Notes: generated by a model from the letters alone, not told the origin. 64,000 nt of DNA from Bradyrhizobium liaoningense (GCF_018130785.1 NZ_JAFCJT010000019.1:1-64000); one strand, 5' to 3'. Positions 1 to 9,265 are shown, counted from the stretch's first letter. Numbers and translations: made by a program.

Positions 1-68
1 AGCTATTATCCCGCATCGGATCGGCCTCCAGTGGAGCGATCCAATCAGCGAATTAGTGAACATGCACA

Positions 69-145
69 ATTGCGAGCGCAGCGAAGCAATCCAGAATCTT
101 TCCGCGGTGACAGTCTGGATTGCTTCGCTGTGCTCGCAATGACGG
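69..145. repeat. Palindromic intergenic repeat, family A
   Basis: The arms ATTGCGAGC and GCTCGCAAT bracket a sequence containing GAAGCAATCCAG and CTGGATTGCTTC. Related copies lie at 18228-18340 and 59828-59914, sharing the central TTTCCGC. The element could fold into a long hairpin. No coding potential is seen here, and positions 1-68 hold nothing I recognise. Confidence 0.8.
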
Positions 146-154
146 CCGGGATGG

Positions 155-1102
155 TCAGCTTGCCCAGATCAGCTCTTGCAGCTCGACCAGATCGCTCGCC
201 TTGTCCTGCCAGCCCTCGATACAGACGTGGCTATTGAGGTCGCTGGCGCGATGCAAAAGCATGAGCGCCATCAGCCGACGCTTGAGCGCGAAGTCCGGCT
301 TCGCATAGCCAAAACCCTTGAGCAGGCTGCGCACCCTCCCCGGCCGGCCAGCCGCCATGAAGGCGCCGGGGCCGAGCAGGTCGTAGTCGCGCCATCCCGC
401 CAGCACATCGCCGAAGTCGAACAGGCCGACTAGCGACCATTGATCGTCATGGCAGGCGAGCAGGAAATTCTGGGGGATATATTCGCCGACCAGGATCACC
501 GGCGGCGCATCCATCGGAATCAGCTCGGCGGCATCGCGCAGGAGATCGTCGAGGCCTTCGAGGAATTTCGGCGCAAGGCCGAGGCGTGTATGCCGCGCCC
601 TGCAGCCCTGAATCTGGGCGCGCATGAAGTCGTCCCAGCGCGGCTGGATTTGCGCGAGCGGTCCGAGCGGCGCGCGCTGCACGGCGGCGATGGTCTCGCC
701 GATCTGGCGCAGCAGGCGCTCCTTCTGCGCCTCCGGGAGCTGCGGCCACACCTCCGAGCCGAGCCTGCCGGCAAGGCGCGTGATGACGAGATAAGGCCAG
801 CCATCACGCTCCCCTTCCGCGACGATCTCGGGGATCGGCAGATGAAGACGGCCGGCGAGCTGCGTCAGCGAGGCGCGCTCGGAGACGAACTGTGTGCGCA
901 AGTGCGGCGGGAAGATTTTCAGGATCAGCTTTTCGCCCAAGCCCACGACGAGATTGGTGCCGGTCGCAAACACCTGCGGCGCGCTGACATCGAGACCGTG
1001 GCTGCGCGCGATGTCGAGCGCGATCGGCAGCCATCGCGACGAATCGGAGCGGAAGGCGCGGAAGCTTTCCGCGTCGGCGAGGTGGGGGAGTTTCATCGAC
1101 AT
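155..1102 (-). CDS. APH-fold phosphotransferase-like protein with altered catalytic loop
   Basis: This 315-residue protein has the layout of the aminoglycoside/choline/homoserine kinase (APH) family. A nucleotide-binding N-lobe carries Lys62 (LKIF) and Glu75, and a C-lobe carries the metal-binding DFG at 229-231. The family's catalytic HxDxxxxN motif reads VGEYIPQN at 205-212: His is replaced by Val and the catalytic Asp by Glu, while the Asn is kept. It may be a kinase with Glu as base, or a binding protein that has lost catalysis. The substrate cannot be told from sequence. No strong ribosome-binding site precedes the ATG, and a second ATG lies two codons in. Its upstream neighbour on the same strand is an orphan sugar-type binding protein, separated by a repeat. 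Confidence 0.75.
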   Translation of the reverse strand: MSMKLPHLADAESFRAFRSDSSRWLPIALDIARSHGLDVSAPQVFATGTNLVVGLGEKLILKIFPPHLRTQFVSERASLTQLAGRLHLPIPEIVAEGERDGWPYLVITRLAGRLGSEVWPQLPEAQKERLLRQIGETIAAVQRAPLGPLAQIQPRWDDFMRAQIQGCRARHTRLGLAPKFLEGLDDLLRDAAELIPMDAPPVILVGEYIPQNFLLACHDDQWSLVGLFDFGDVLAGWRDYDLLGPGAFMAAGRPGRVRSLLKGFGYAKPDFALKRRLMALMLLHRASDLNSHVCIEGWQDKASDLVELQELIWAS

Positions 1103-1125
1103 CGCGAGCTTAATCGTTTGAGTCC

Positions 1126-1240
1126 GTCATGCCCGGGCTTGCCCCGGGCATCCACGTTCTTCGTGCCAAGGCGTGGATGGCCGGGACATAGGCGAGCGAA
1201 GCGACGCCGTCCTTCGGACGACTATGCCCGGCCATGACGA
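1126..1240. repeat. Palindromic intergenic repeat, family B
   Basis: GTCATGCCCGGG at the left end matches the inverted CCCGGCCATGAC at the right end, with further nested inverted pieces (CGTGGATGGCCGGG). Related copies are at 12178-12210 and 14161-14244. It fills the gap between the APH-like gene and the binding-protein gene. Confidence 0.8.
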
Positions 1241-1284
1241 CGTGGAAAGGTTTCGCGCTCCAACCAACGTCAAGCTTCCCGCCG

Positions 1285-2607
1285 CTAACGGTCCGGGCTG
1301 GCGCGCTCGAACTGGCGCAGCAGCTTGTTGCCGCGCTCGACCGCGGCATCGAGCGCAGCCTGCGCGCCCTTCTGGCCGGTAAAGGCCTGTTCCAGCTCGT
1401 CCTCGATTGCGCCGCGGATCAGCACGAAGGAGCCGAGCCGGATGCCCTTCGAGTTCTCCGTCGGCGGATGCAGCGTGATCTCCTCGAACGAGATCGCGGA
1501 GCCCGGATTGCGCTCGTAAAAACCCTGTGCGCGCGTCAGCTCGAAGGCGGCACGGGTGATCGGCAGGTAGCCGGTGTTCTGGTGCCAGGCCGCCTGCACG
1601 CCGGGCTGCGACAGATAGGCGAAGAACCGCGCCACGCCCTTGTATTCCGCGCGCGGGCGGTCGCGCAGCACCCACAGCGTGGCGCCGCCGATGATCGAGT
1701 TCTGCGGCGCGTTCTTCACGTCGGGCCAGTACGGCATCATGCCGTAGCCGATATCGAACTTCGAATTCGCCTTGATATCGGCGCGCGTCGCCGAGGAGCC
1801 GATGAAGATGCCGCATTCGCCATTCTGGAAACGCGGCTCGGCCGACTGCCCGCGGCCGCCGTAGTCGAACACCTTGCCCTTCTGCCACTCGGCGAGCTGG
1901 GCGATGTGTTGCACGACGGCCGGATTGTTGATGGTCAGCTCGGCATCCAGCCCCGCAAAGCCATTGGTCCGCGTCGCGAGCGGCAGATCGTGGAAGGCGG
2001 AGAAATTCTCGATATGGATCCAGGACGGCCAGGACGTGGTGAAGCCGCACACCGCGCCGCGCTCGCGCAGGCGTTTTGCAGCAAGCCCAAGTTCGGGCCA
2101 TGTCTTCGGCGGCGTCTCCGGATCGAGGCCCGCGTCGCGGAACATGGTCTTGTTGTAATAGAGGATCGGCGTCGAGGAATTGAACGGGAAGGACAACAGA
2201 TTGCCGGCCGCATCGGTGTAATAGCCGGAGACGGCGGGAAGGTAATCGCCCAGCGAGAACGGCTCGTTCATATCCCGCATCATTGTGAACACGGGATAGA
2301 TCGCGCCCTTGGCCGCGGTCATGGTGGCGGTCGCGACCTCGTTGACCTGGACGATCGCGGGCTGGCTGCGCGAGCGGAACGCGAAGATCGCCGCCGTCAC
2401 GGTCTCGGTGTAGTTGCCCTTGTAGCTCGGCACGATGCGGTAATCGGACTGCGAGGCATTGAAGTCGGAGGCGAGCTTCTCGAGCTGCCGGCCGAGCTCG
2501 CCGGACATGGCGTGCCACCACGCGATGTCGGTGGCGGCGCTGGCCTGCCCGGTGAATGTGAGGGCCGCGGCGGCGGCAACGATCTGCAAGAGGCGCCATG
2601 CTGACAT
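1285..2607 (-). CDS. UgpB-like ABC transporter substrate-binding protein (orphan)
   Basis: The protein (440 residues from the chosen ATG) is a periplasmic extracellular solute-binding protein family 1 member that most resembles UgpB, the sn-glycerol-3-phosphate binder. A Sec signal peptide covers about residues 1-25, ending ASAA, followed by TDIAWWHAMSGELG, a typical UgpB start. The internal SIIGGATLWV stretch also fits. Its length is close to E. coli UgpB (438). The open frame extends upstream to 2688, but the methionine at 2607 puts the signal peptide at the N-terminus, so I use it. No permease or ATPase gene is adjacent: downstream lies only the APH-like gene. It must use a transporter encoded elsewhere or serve another role. 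Confidence 0.85.
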   Translation of the reverse strand: MSAWRLLQIVAAAAALTFTGQASAATDIAWWHAMSGELGRQLEKLASDFNASQSDYRIVPSYKGNYTETVTAAIFAFRSRSQPAIVQVNEVATATMTAAKGAIYPVFTMMRDMNEPFSLGDYLPAVSGYYTDAAGNLLSFPFNSSTPILYYNKTMFRDAGLDPETPPKTWPELGLAAKRLRERGAVCGFTTSWPSWIHIENFSAFHDLPLATRTNGFAGLDAELTINNPAVVQHIAQLAEWQKGKVFDYGGRGQSAEPRFQNGECGIFIGSSATRADIKANSKFDIGYGMMPYWPDVKNAPQNSIIGGATLWVLRDRPRAEYKGVARFFAYLSQPGVQAAWHQNTGYLPITRAAFELTRAQGFYERNPGSAISFEEITLHPPTENSKGIRLGSFVLIRGAIEDELEQAFTGQKGAQAALDAAVERGNKLLRQFERASPDR

Positions 2608-2816
2608 CACGATCGATGATCCTGTCTCGCGCGAACAAAAGGCGATCCTGCCCGCCACATGCTTAAAGCGCCGCTTTTGCGGATTCAATCAGGAATGACA
2701 ACCGGCCGCGTCGTACAATCGGATAACGCCCCGCGGGATAGCCTTCCCTTAACCTTCTGCTAGATTGCGTTGAACCTTTTGGTCCCGCCATAGACTCCAC
2801 CACTGAGGGGTTGAGT

Positions 2817-3812
2817 GTGCCAGTGCTGAACCGTGCCGAACTCTCGCGGACCGGGGTGATCTTCGTCGCGCTTCTGCTCGCGATCTGCGCGACGGGCGCT
2901 GCTGCGCGCGAATTCCGCGCCGCCGACACCCAGGCCGAGGATTACCCGACCGTCCAGGCGCTGCGCTACATGGGCGTCCTGATCGCCGAGCGCACCGGCG
3001 GCCGGCACGAGATCAAGGTGTTCCACTCCCGTCAGCTTGGCGAGGAGAAGGAGACCATCGAGCAGACCAGGGTCGGCGCGATCGACCTCAACCGGACCAA
3101 TGTGGCACTGGTCGGCAACTTCGTTCCGGCGATGAACGTGCTCGCCATGCCGTTCCTGTTCCGGTCCATCGAGCACATGCAGAAGGTGCTGGACGGGCCG
3201 ATCGGCAGCGAGATCCTCGGCAGTTTCGAGCCCTACGGCTTCGTCGGGCTCGCCTTCTACGATTCCGGTGCGCGGTCGATCTACAACGGCGTCCGTCCGG
3301 TAAGGGGTGTCGCCGACCTCAGGGGATTACGGATCCGGGTGCAGCAATCGGAGTTGATGAGCCAGATGATCCGCTCGCTCGGCACCGAGCCGGTCGAGAT
3401 GCCCTATGGGCAGGTGCTCACCGGGCTTGCCAACCATCTGATCGACGGCGCCGAAAACAACTGGCCATCTTTCGTGACGACAGACCATTACAAGCATGCC
3501 GGCTATCTCGCACTGACCGAGCACACGATGAGCCCGGAGGTGCTGGTGATCTCGCTCAAGGCCTGGCAGAGCCTGTCACCGGACGACCGGACGGTCTTCC
3601 GCGACGCCGCGCAGCGCTCCAGCCGGTTCATGCGCGAGAAGTGGCGCGACCTCGAGGAGCAGTCGCAGCGCAAGGCTGAAGCCGCCGGCATCACCGTCGC
3701 CAGGGATATCGACCGCAAGTCGTTCGAGGACGCGATGGCTGCGATCTATGCCAAGGCGGGGCGTGATCCCGCCGCGGCCGCGCTGATCGAACGCATTCGC
3801 AAGGTGGAGTGA
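2817..3812 (+). CDS. TRAP-type (DctP family) periplasmic solute-binding protein
   Basis: This 331-residue exported protein has the DctP/TeaA fold signature. A signal peptide (hydrophobic stretch VIFVALLLAICATGAAA) is followed by a binding domain with YPTVQALRYMGVLIAERTGG and RGLRIRVQQSELM, where the conserved Arg normally binds a carboxylate. Ligands are therefore probably organic acids (family knowledge). GAGGGG at 2805-2810 abuts a TTG at 2811 and is better spaced for the GTG at 2817, so I chose GTG. The stop overlaps the GTG start of the histidine kinase (3809). No DctQ or DctM membrane genes are present, which suggests that it feeds a signal to the kinase instead of a transporter. Confidence 0.88.
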   Translation: MPVLNRAELSRTGVIFVALLLAICATGAAAREFRAADTQAEDYPTVQALRYMGVLIAERTGGRHEIKVFHSRQLGEEKETIEQTRVGAIDLNRTNVALVGNFVPAMNVLAMPFLFRSIEHMQKVLDGPIGSEILGSFEPYGFVGLAFYDSGARSIYNGVRPVRGVADLRGLRIRVQQSELMSQMIRSLGTEPVEMPYGQVLTGLANHLIDGAENNWPSFVTTDHYKHAGYLALTEHTMSPEVLVISLKAWQSLSPDDRTVFRDAAQRSSRFMREKWRDLEEQSQRKAEAAGITVARDIDRKSFEDAMAAIYAKAGRDPAAAALIERIRKVE

Positions 3813-5896
3813 GCCTCTTGGCTGCACTTGGACACAGCGAGCACGCAGACAGGCCGACCGGCCCGCTCGGGCGGCTGCGGGCACGTCTGGTCGGCATGCT
3901 CCGCGCGGTGCCGATCCGCTGGCGCATCCTGTCGATCGCGGCCCTGAACTCGGCCGTGGTCGTGGTGCTGGTGGGGCTGATCTGGAATGGCACGCAGGTG
4001 CTGGGCTCGGCCTGGGGCGACGTCCGCCAGGTGCGCGAGTCCGACCGTATCCTGGCGCTGCTCGAAAGCGAGACCGGGCGCCTGCACAATCTGATCCACC
4101 GCTACATCAACCAGCCGAGCCCGGACCTGTTCGCCGAGATCTTGCTGCTGCGCGAGGCGGTGCTGGGCACGCTGACCGACCGGGCCGCCAAGGACCCGAT
4201 GCTGTCGGGCTCGGTCGAGGAGCTGGAGCGCACCACCGACCGCTTCCTCAACGGCTTTGGCGAGCTGCGCAGCGTGCAGGCGACCATCGCCAAGACCTAT
4301 GAGGAGCAGGTGCAGGGCCCGGCCAGGGACATGGCCGGTCTCTATTCCATCATCGAAGGCGCCACCGGCCATCGCGACGCGCTGATCTGGCCCTCGCTCG
4401 GCAAGTCCCGCGAGGCCTTCACCGCGATGCTGGTGGCCGCCAACTCCTACTATCTCTCGCTCTCGCCCGGTGCTGCCGACGACGCGCGCCGCAACACCGA
4501 GACGATCGAGAAGACCATTCCGGTCATGATCGATCTCGCCGACAACGACCTGCAGCGCATGGCGCTGCAACGGCTCGGGACCCGCACCACGGCGCTGCGC
4601 GAGGGTTTCGCCAAACTCTCCGAGCAGCTGACGAACCGCACCGAATTGCTGCGCAACACCATCGACGCCAGCCAGGCCGAGGCGATCGGCGCCATCGACG
4701 ACCTCTCCACCAAGATGCGCCAGCGCGAGCAGAAGGCGCAGGAGACGTTTGATCGTACACTGGCCGATATCTCGCGGCGGGTGCTGTCGATCGCTGTGAT
4801 CTTCCTCGGCATCATCCTCACCGCGGGCGTGCTGATCGCGCTGTCGATCCGCCTGCCATTGCAGCAGATCATGACCGCGATGCGCGCGATCACGCTCGGC
4901 GACCTCGACCGCGAAGTGCAGGGCACGCGCGCGCGAGACGAGGTCGGGGCCATGGCGCGCGCGGTGGAAGTGTTCCGCGAGAACGCGATCGCCAAGCGTG
5001 AGACCGAGGACGAGCTGCGCGCATCCAAGGAAAAGGCCGAGAGCGCGCTGCTCGAGCTCAACACCGCGCAGCAGAATCTGATCGACGCCGAACGGCTCGC
5101 GGCACTCGGCGGCCTCGTCGCCGGCGTCGCGCACGAGGTCAACAACCCGATCGGCATCAGCCTGACGGTCGCCTCCAGCTTCGCCCGGCGCACCGAGATC
5201 TTCGAGGCCCAGCTCAAGGGCGACGGCGGCCTGCGCCGCTCGCAGCTGGACGAGTTCGTGCAATCCTCGCGCGATGCCTCGCAGCAGCTCGTCGCCAACC
5301 TCACCCGCGCCGGCGAGCTGATCCAGTCGTTCAAGCAGGTCGCGGTCGACCGCTCTCATGCCGAGCGGCGGCAATTCTCACTCAGCGAAGCCACCGACCA
5401 GATCATCGCCAGCCTGCGGCCGGTCCTGAAGCGCTCGCCGATCACGCTCCAGGTCGACGTGCCCGAGGGGCTCTTGCTCGACGGCTATCCCGGCTCCTAC
5501 GGCCAGATCCTGACCAACCTCTTCCTCAACGCCGCCAACCACGCCTTTGCCGACGGCCGCGCCGGCACGATCACGATCTCGGCCAAGCCGCGCGGGGCCG
5601 ACGACATCGAGATCATCTTCGCCGACGACGGGGCCGGCATGACCCCTGACGTGCAACGCCAGGCCTTTGACCCATTCTTTACCACCCGGCGCAATGAAGG
5701 TGGTACGGGACTCGGGCTCCATATCGTCTATAACCTCGTCACCCAGCAGCTTGGCGGACGCATGATGCTGGAATCCAAGCTGGGACAAGGCACTACTTTT
5801 CGGATTATCATGCCGCGGATCGCCAAGGGCGGCACGCAAAGCACAGAGACTGACGGGACTTCTCAATGGCCGAACAGGACGATGTCCTCCACCTGA
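3809..5896 (+). CDS. Membrane sensor histidine kinase with HAMP domain
   Basis: The 695-residue protein has one membrane segment at about 40-60, a roughly 260-residue periplasmic sensor region, a second segment at about 325-348, a HAMP linker to about 400, a coiled coil, and a kinase core. His442 sits in AHEVNNP. The N-box ILTNLFLNAANHAF, the G1 box DDGAGM and the G2 box GTGLGLHIVYN are all intact. The periplasmic region is rich in helices and could receive a liganded binding protein. It starts at a GTG overlapping the stop of the TRAP-type protein, so the two are probably translationally coupled. Its end overlaps the next kinase gene by 31 bases. Confidence 0.9.
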   Translation: MSLLAALGHSEHADRPTGPLGRLRARLVGMLRAVPIRWRILSIAALNSAVVVVLVGLIWNGTQVLGSAWGDVRQVRESDRILALLESETGRLHNLIHRYINQPSPDLFAEILLLREAVLGTLTDRAAKDPMLSGSVEELERTTDRFLNGFGELRSVQATIAKTYEEQVQGPARDMAGLYSIIEGATGHRDALIWPSLGKSREAFTAMLVAANSYYLSLSPGAADDARRNTETIEKTIPVMIDLADNDLQRMALQRLGTRTTALREGFAKLSEQLTNRTELLRNTIDASQAEAIGAIDDLSTKMRQREQKAQETFDRTLADISRRVLSIAVIFLGIILTAGVLIALSIRLPLQQIMTAMRAITLGDLDREVQGTRARDEVGAMARAVEVFRENAIAKRETEDELRASKEKAESALLELNTAQQNLIDAERLAALGGLVAGVAHEVNNPIGISLTVASSFARRTEIFEAQLKGDGGLRRSQLDEFVQSSRDASQQLVANLTRAGELIQSFKQVAVDRSHAERRQFSLSEATDQIIASLRPVLKRSPITLQVDVPEGLLLDGYPGSYGQILTNLFLNAANHAFADGRAGTITISAKPRGADDIEIIFADDGAGMTPDVQRQAFDPFFTTRRNEGGTGLGLHIVYNLVTQQLGGRMMLESKLGQGTTFRIIMPRIAKGGTQSTETDGTSQWPNRTMSST

Positions 5897-7611
5897 TCGA
5901 CGACACCGGTACCGCACCGGAGGACCAGAACACCAGAAGGTGGAAGATCGCCGTCATCGACGACGATCCGGCCGTGCATGACGGCACCCGCTTCGCGCTG
6001 TCCGACTACAGCCTCAACGGCCAGGGGCTGGAGATCCTCTCCGCCCATTCCGCGGCGGAAGGTCGCAAGCTGATGGCCGCGCACGGCGATATCGCCGCCG
6101 TGCTGCTCGACGTCATCATGGAGACTGACGTCGCTGGCCTCGAGCTGGTCGAGTTCATCCGCAACGAGCTCAAGAACGAGACCGTGCGTATCATCCTGCG
6201 CACCGGACAGCCCGGCCAGGCGCCGGAGCGGCGCGTGATCGTGCAGTACGACATCAACGACTACAAGGCCAAGACCGAGCTCACCGCCGACAAGCTGTTC
6301 ACCTCGCTGACCGCGGCGCTGCGCTCCTATCAGCAGCTCGAGCGCATGGTGCAGACGCGGCGCGGGCTCGAGATCATCATCGACGCGGCGTCGACGCTGT
6401 ACGACTTCAAGTCGATGCAGCGGCTCGCCGAGGGCGTGCTGACCCAGCTCGCCTCGCTGCTCAATGTCGATTGCGCCGGTATACTGGTCTTGCGCGACAA
6501 TGGCGGCATCGACCCCGAACTTTCGGTGCTCGCCGGAAGCGGCTGCTACAGCCGCTTCATCGGCACGACCTCCTCGAAGGCACTCGACCCTGATCTGCGC
6601 GCGATGGTGGAAGCCGCCTTCCAGGGCCGCAAGAACGAATTCGCCGACCATCGCAGCGTGATCTATTTGCGCACCGGAAGCGGCCGCGAGGTCGTGGTGC
6701 TGCTCCAGGCCGAACGCGAGCTGTCCGAGACCGACCGCTCGCTGGTCGAGATCTTCTCCAGCCGGCTCTCGATCGCGTTCGACAACGTGATCCTTTATCA
6801 GCAACTCCAGGACGCCAACACGCAGCTCGAGGACCGCGTCGCCCAGCGCACCCGCGCGCTGATGCAGGCCAATCGCCGCCTGTCGGCGCAATGGCTGCGG
6901 CTGCAGCGCGCCAACGGCTTCAAGAACGAGATCCTCGGCACCGTCGCGCATGATCTGAAGAACCCGCTCGGCGTCATCCTCGGCCGCACCGAGATGCTGA
7001 AGGAGCTGATCTCGACCGGCGCCTCGTCCGACGGCGTGGTCGCCCAGGTCGATCACATCCGCGATGCGACGAAGCGCCTGACCACGATGGTCGATCATCT
7101 GATCTCGGACGCGATGGCCGATGCCTTCGACATCACCATCCGCCGCGAGCCGGTCGACGTCGCGGCGCTGGTGAAGGAGGTCGCCGACGCCAACCAGCCG
7201 CTCGCGGTCAACAAGCAGCAGGCCATCCACGTCACGGCGCCGCCCAACATCGTCACCATGTGCGACACCGACCGCATCCGCGAGGCGATCGACAATCTGA
7301 TCAGCAACGCCATCAAATACTCACCGATCGGCGGCAAGATCATCGTCGCCGTCACCCATGAGGCCAGCGATACCGTCGTCCGCGTCAGCGACGAGGGCGC
7401 CGGCCTGTCGCCGGAGGATCTCGGCCGCCTGTTCGGCCGGTTCCAGCGGCTGTCGGCCAAACCGACCGCTGGCGAGAGCTCGACGGGGCTTGGGCTTTCC
7501 ATCGTCAAGCGTATTATCGACATGCATGGCGGCGAGGTGACGGCCGAGAGCGACGGTCCCGGCAAGGGATCGACCTTCACCATCACCCTGCCCGCGACCG
7601 AGTTGCCGTGA
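5866..7611 (+). CDS. Receiver-DUF3369-histidine kinase protein
   Basis: The 581-residue soluble protein starts with a receiver domain (about 27-150): acidic pair in VIDDDP, phosphoacceptor Asp82 in LLDVIMETD, Thr/Lys switch residues in LRTGQPG and DYKAKTE. A middle domain of the DUF3369/GAF-like type follows (about 160-310), then a coiled coil, His362 in VAHDLKNPLG, and an ATPase domain with DNLISNAIKYSP, DEGAGLS and STGLGLSIVKR. The receiver-first order suggests it takes phosphate from the membrane kinase and relays it to the OmpR-type regulator, 24 bases downstream. Its start lies inside the preceding gene in another frame. That relay order is inference. Confidence 0.9.
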   Translation: MAEQDDVLHLIDDTGTAPEDQNTRRWKIAVIDDDPAVHDGTRFALSDYSLNGQGLEILSAHSAAEGRKLMAAHGDIAAVLLDVIMETDVAGLELVEFIRNELKNETVRIILRTGQPGQAPERRVIVQYDINDYKAKTELTADKLFTSLTAALRSYQQLERMVQTRRGLEIIIDAASTLYDFKSMQRLAEGVLTQLASLLNVDCAGILVLRDNGGIDPELSVLAGSGCYSRFIGTTSSKALDPDLRAMVEAAFQGRKNEFADHRSVIYLRTGSGREVVVLLQAERELSETDRSLVEIFSSRLSIAFDNVILYQQLQDANTQLEDRVAQRTRALMQANRRLSAQWLRLQRANGFKNEILGTVAHDLKNPLGVILGRTEMLKELISTGASSDGVVAQVDHIRDATKRLTTMVDHLISDAMADAFDITIRREPVDVAALVKEVADANQPLAVNKQQAIHVTAPPNIVTMCDTDRIREAIDNLISNAIKYSPIGGKIIVAVTHEASDTVVRVSDEGAGLSPEDLGRLFGRFQRLSAKPTAGESSTGLGLSIVKRIIDMHGGEVTAESDGPGKGSTFTITLPATELP

Positions 7612-7635
7612 TTCGAGTACCGAGATCTGAGTGAT

Positions 7636-8373
7636 ATGACCCAAAGCCAGCACATCATGATCGTCGACGACGAGGCCCCGGCCCGGGAGATGGTCGGTGA
7701 TTACCTCAAGATGCACGGCTTCACCGTGACGCTGTGCGATGGCGGCAAGAGCTTGCGCACCGCGATCGACGGCAGCATGCCCGACCTCGTCGTGCTCGAC
7801 CTCAACATGCCCGAGGAAGACGGCCTCTCGATCATCCGCGACCTCAAGAGCCGCATCAACGTGCCCGTGATCATGCTGACGGCAACCGCGAGCCCGATCG
7901 ACCGCGTCGTCGGTCTTGAGCTCGGCGCCGACGACTACGTGGCCAAGCCGTGCGAGCTGCGCGAGCTGATGGCGCGCATCCGCTCGGTGTTGCGGCGGAG
8001 CACACCGGTGAAGGCTGCCGCGGCCGAGGCGGCGCCTGCGAAATCGGACAAGGAACAATTGGTGCGCTTCGGCACCAAATGGCTTGACCTGGAAGCGCAG
8101 GCCTTGCGCGACGACGAGGGCAACGAGCATCCGCTCACCGCGTCCGAATTCGGGCTGCTCAAGGTGTTCGCGGCCAATCCGAAGCGCGTGCTGTCGCGCG
8201 AGCGGCTGCTCGAATTGGCGAATGCACGCGACGCCGAAGCGTTCGACCGCGCCGTGGATCTGCGCATCATGCGCATCCGCCGCAAGATCGAGCCCGACCC
8301 GACCAAGCCAGCCGTGATCCGCACCATCCGCGGCGGCGGCTACCTGTTCTCGCCCGCGGGCGAGAAGCCGTAA
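7636..8373 (+). CDS. OmpR-family response regulator
   Basis: The 245-residue protein has an N-terminal receiver (DDE at 11-13, phosphoacceptor Asp55 in VVLDLNMPEEDG, Lys in DYVAKPCE). A C-terminal winged helix follows, with LTASEFGLLKVFA, VLSRERLLELA and the wing IRTIRGGGYLF. A short Ala-rich linker joins them. It is the last gene of the four-gene signalling operon and the likely DNA-binding output. Targets are unknown; the ECF sigma gene 280 bases downstream and the upstream binding-protein promoter are the nearest candidates. Confidence 0.92.
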   Translation: MTQSQHIMIVDDEAPAREMVGDYLKMHGFTVTLCDGGKSLRTAIDGSMPDLVVLDLNMPEEDGLSIIRDLKSRINVPVIMLTATASPIDRVVGLELGADDYVAKPCELRELMARIRSVLRRSTPVKAAAAEAAPAKSDKEQLVRFGTKWLDLEAQALRDDEGNEHPLTASEFGLLKVFAANPKRVLSRERLLELANARDAEAFDRAVDLRIMRIRRKIEPDPTKPAVIRTIRGGGYLFSPAGEKP

Positions 8374-8524
8374 GGCGCGCGCGACAGCGGAGAGTGTGGC
8401 GCAACCGAACGCAACATCCGGAAATGCGTTCCCGCAGGCTCCAGGCGCTTTCCAAGCCCACCCCGTATTTTCCGTACATTGAAATTCCACGACTTTTAGC
8501 CCCGAATGTTTCGTCGCGCCCAGT

Positions 8525-8538
8525 CCGACGAAACAATT
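8525..8538 (+). promoter_or_regulatory. Direct-repeat copy 1 upstream of ECF sigma gene
   Basis: The 14-base sequence CCGACGAAACAATT occurs here and again at 9331-9344, once on each side of the ECF sigma gene. The GAAAC core resembles the -35 element of some ECF-dependent promoters, so both could be autoregulated promoters. No convincing matching -10 element was identified, so the role is a guess. Confidence 0.35.
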
Positions 8539-8653
8539 TGGCGGCGCACGAAACCATTTTCCCCTTTTCGTGCAGACGTCCCGAAACGTTCGCTCATTAA
8601 CACTTTGGTCCAAGGAAACGCCGCTCGGTTGCGGCGCTACGGGGAGCAAGTCC

Positions 8654-9265
8654 ATGCCGAACGTCATCGCCATCAACGCCCAAGCCAGCCAGAGCATCAT
8701 CGCCGCTCAGGCGACCTCGGACGACATGCTTCTGGAAAGCATTGCCGACGGCAACCGGACAGCGATGCACATCCTCTATTGCCGGCACAATGTGCGGGTC
8801 TATCGCTTCATCCTGCGCATCGTGCGTGACGCGACCACGGCGGAAGACCTCGTCAGCCAGGTGTTCCTCGACGTGTGGCGCACCGCAGGCCAGTTCCAGG
8901 GCCGCTCGCAGGTCTCGACCTGGCTGCTCTCGATTGCCCGATTCAAGGCGCTGACCGCGATGCGCCAGCGCCGCTTCGAGGACATCGACCAGGACGACGT
9001 GCGCCAGATTCCTGACGATGCCGAGACGCCGGAGAGCTCGCTCGACCGCAACGACACCAGCGCCATCCTGCGCGCCTGCGTGCAAAAACTGTCGCCCGCG
9101 CATCGCGAGATCATCAACCTCGTCTACTACCACGAGAAGTCGGTGGAGGAGGTCGGTCAGATCATCGGCATCCCGCAGAGCACGGTGAAGACCCGGATGT
9201 TCTATGCCCGCAAGCAACTGGCCGATTTGCTTAAGGGCGCCGGCGTCGACCGGTTCGCCGCCTAA
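8654..9265 (+). CDS. ECF-type RNA polymerase sigma factor
   Basis: This 203-residue protein has a sigma-2 region (FILRIVRDATTAEDLVSQVF, then VSTWLLSIARFKALTAMR) and a sigma-4 region (LSPAHREIINLVYYHEKSVE, then GIPQSTVKTRMFYARKQL). That is the two-domain plan of extracytoplasmic-function sigma factors. The open frame extends upstream, but GGGGAG at 8641-8646 is seven bases before the ATG at 8654, which decides the start. No anti-sigma gene is adjacent, which is unusual for this class, so control may be transcriptional or through a distant partner. A strong terminator follows about 165 bases after the stop. Confidence 0.92.
   Translation: MPNVIAINAQASQSIIAAQATSDDMLLESIADGNRTAMHILYCRHNVRVYRFILRIVRDATTAEDLVSQVFLDVWRTAGQFQGRSQVSTWLLSIARFKALTAMRQRRFEDIDQDDVRQIPDDAETPESSLDRNDTSAILRACVQKLSPAHREIINLVYYHEKSVEEVGQIIGIPQSTVKTRMFYARKQLADLLKGAGVDRFAA

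Noticed and set aside
1127..2638. 503-codon minus-strand frame over the binding-protein gene
   Set aside because: It is a shifted-frame shadow of the UgpB-like gene, Arg-rich and without domains.
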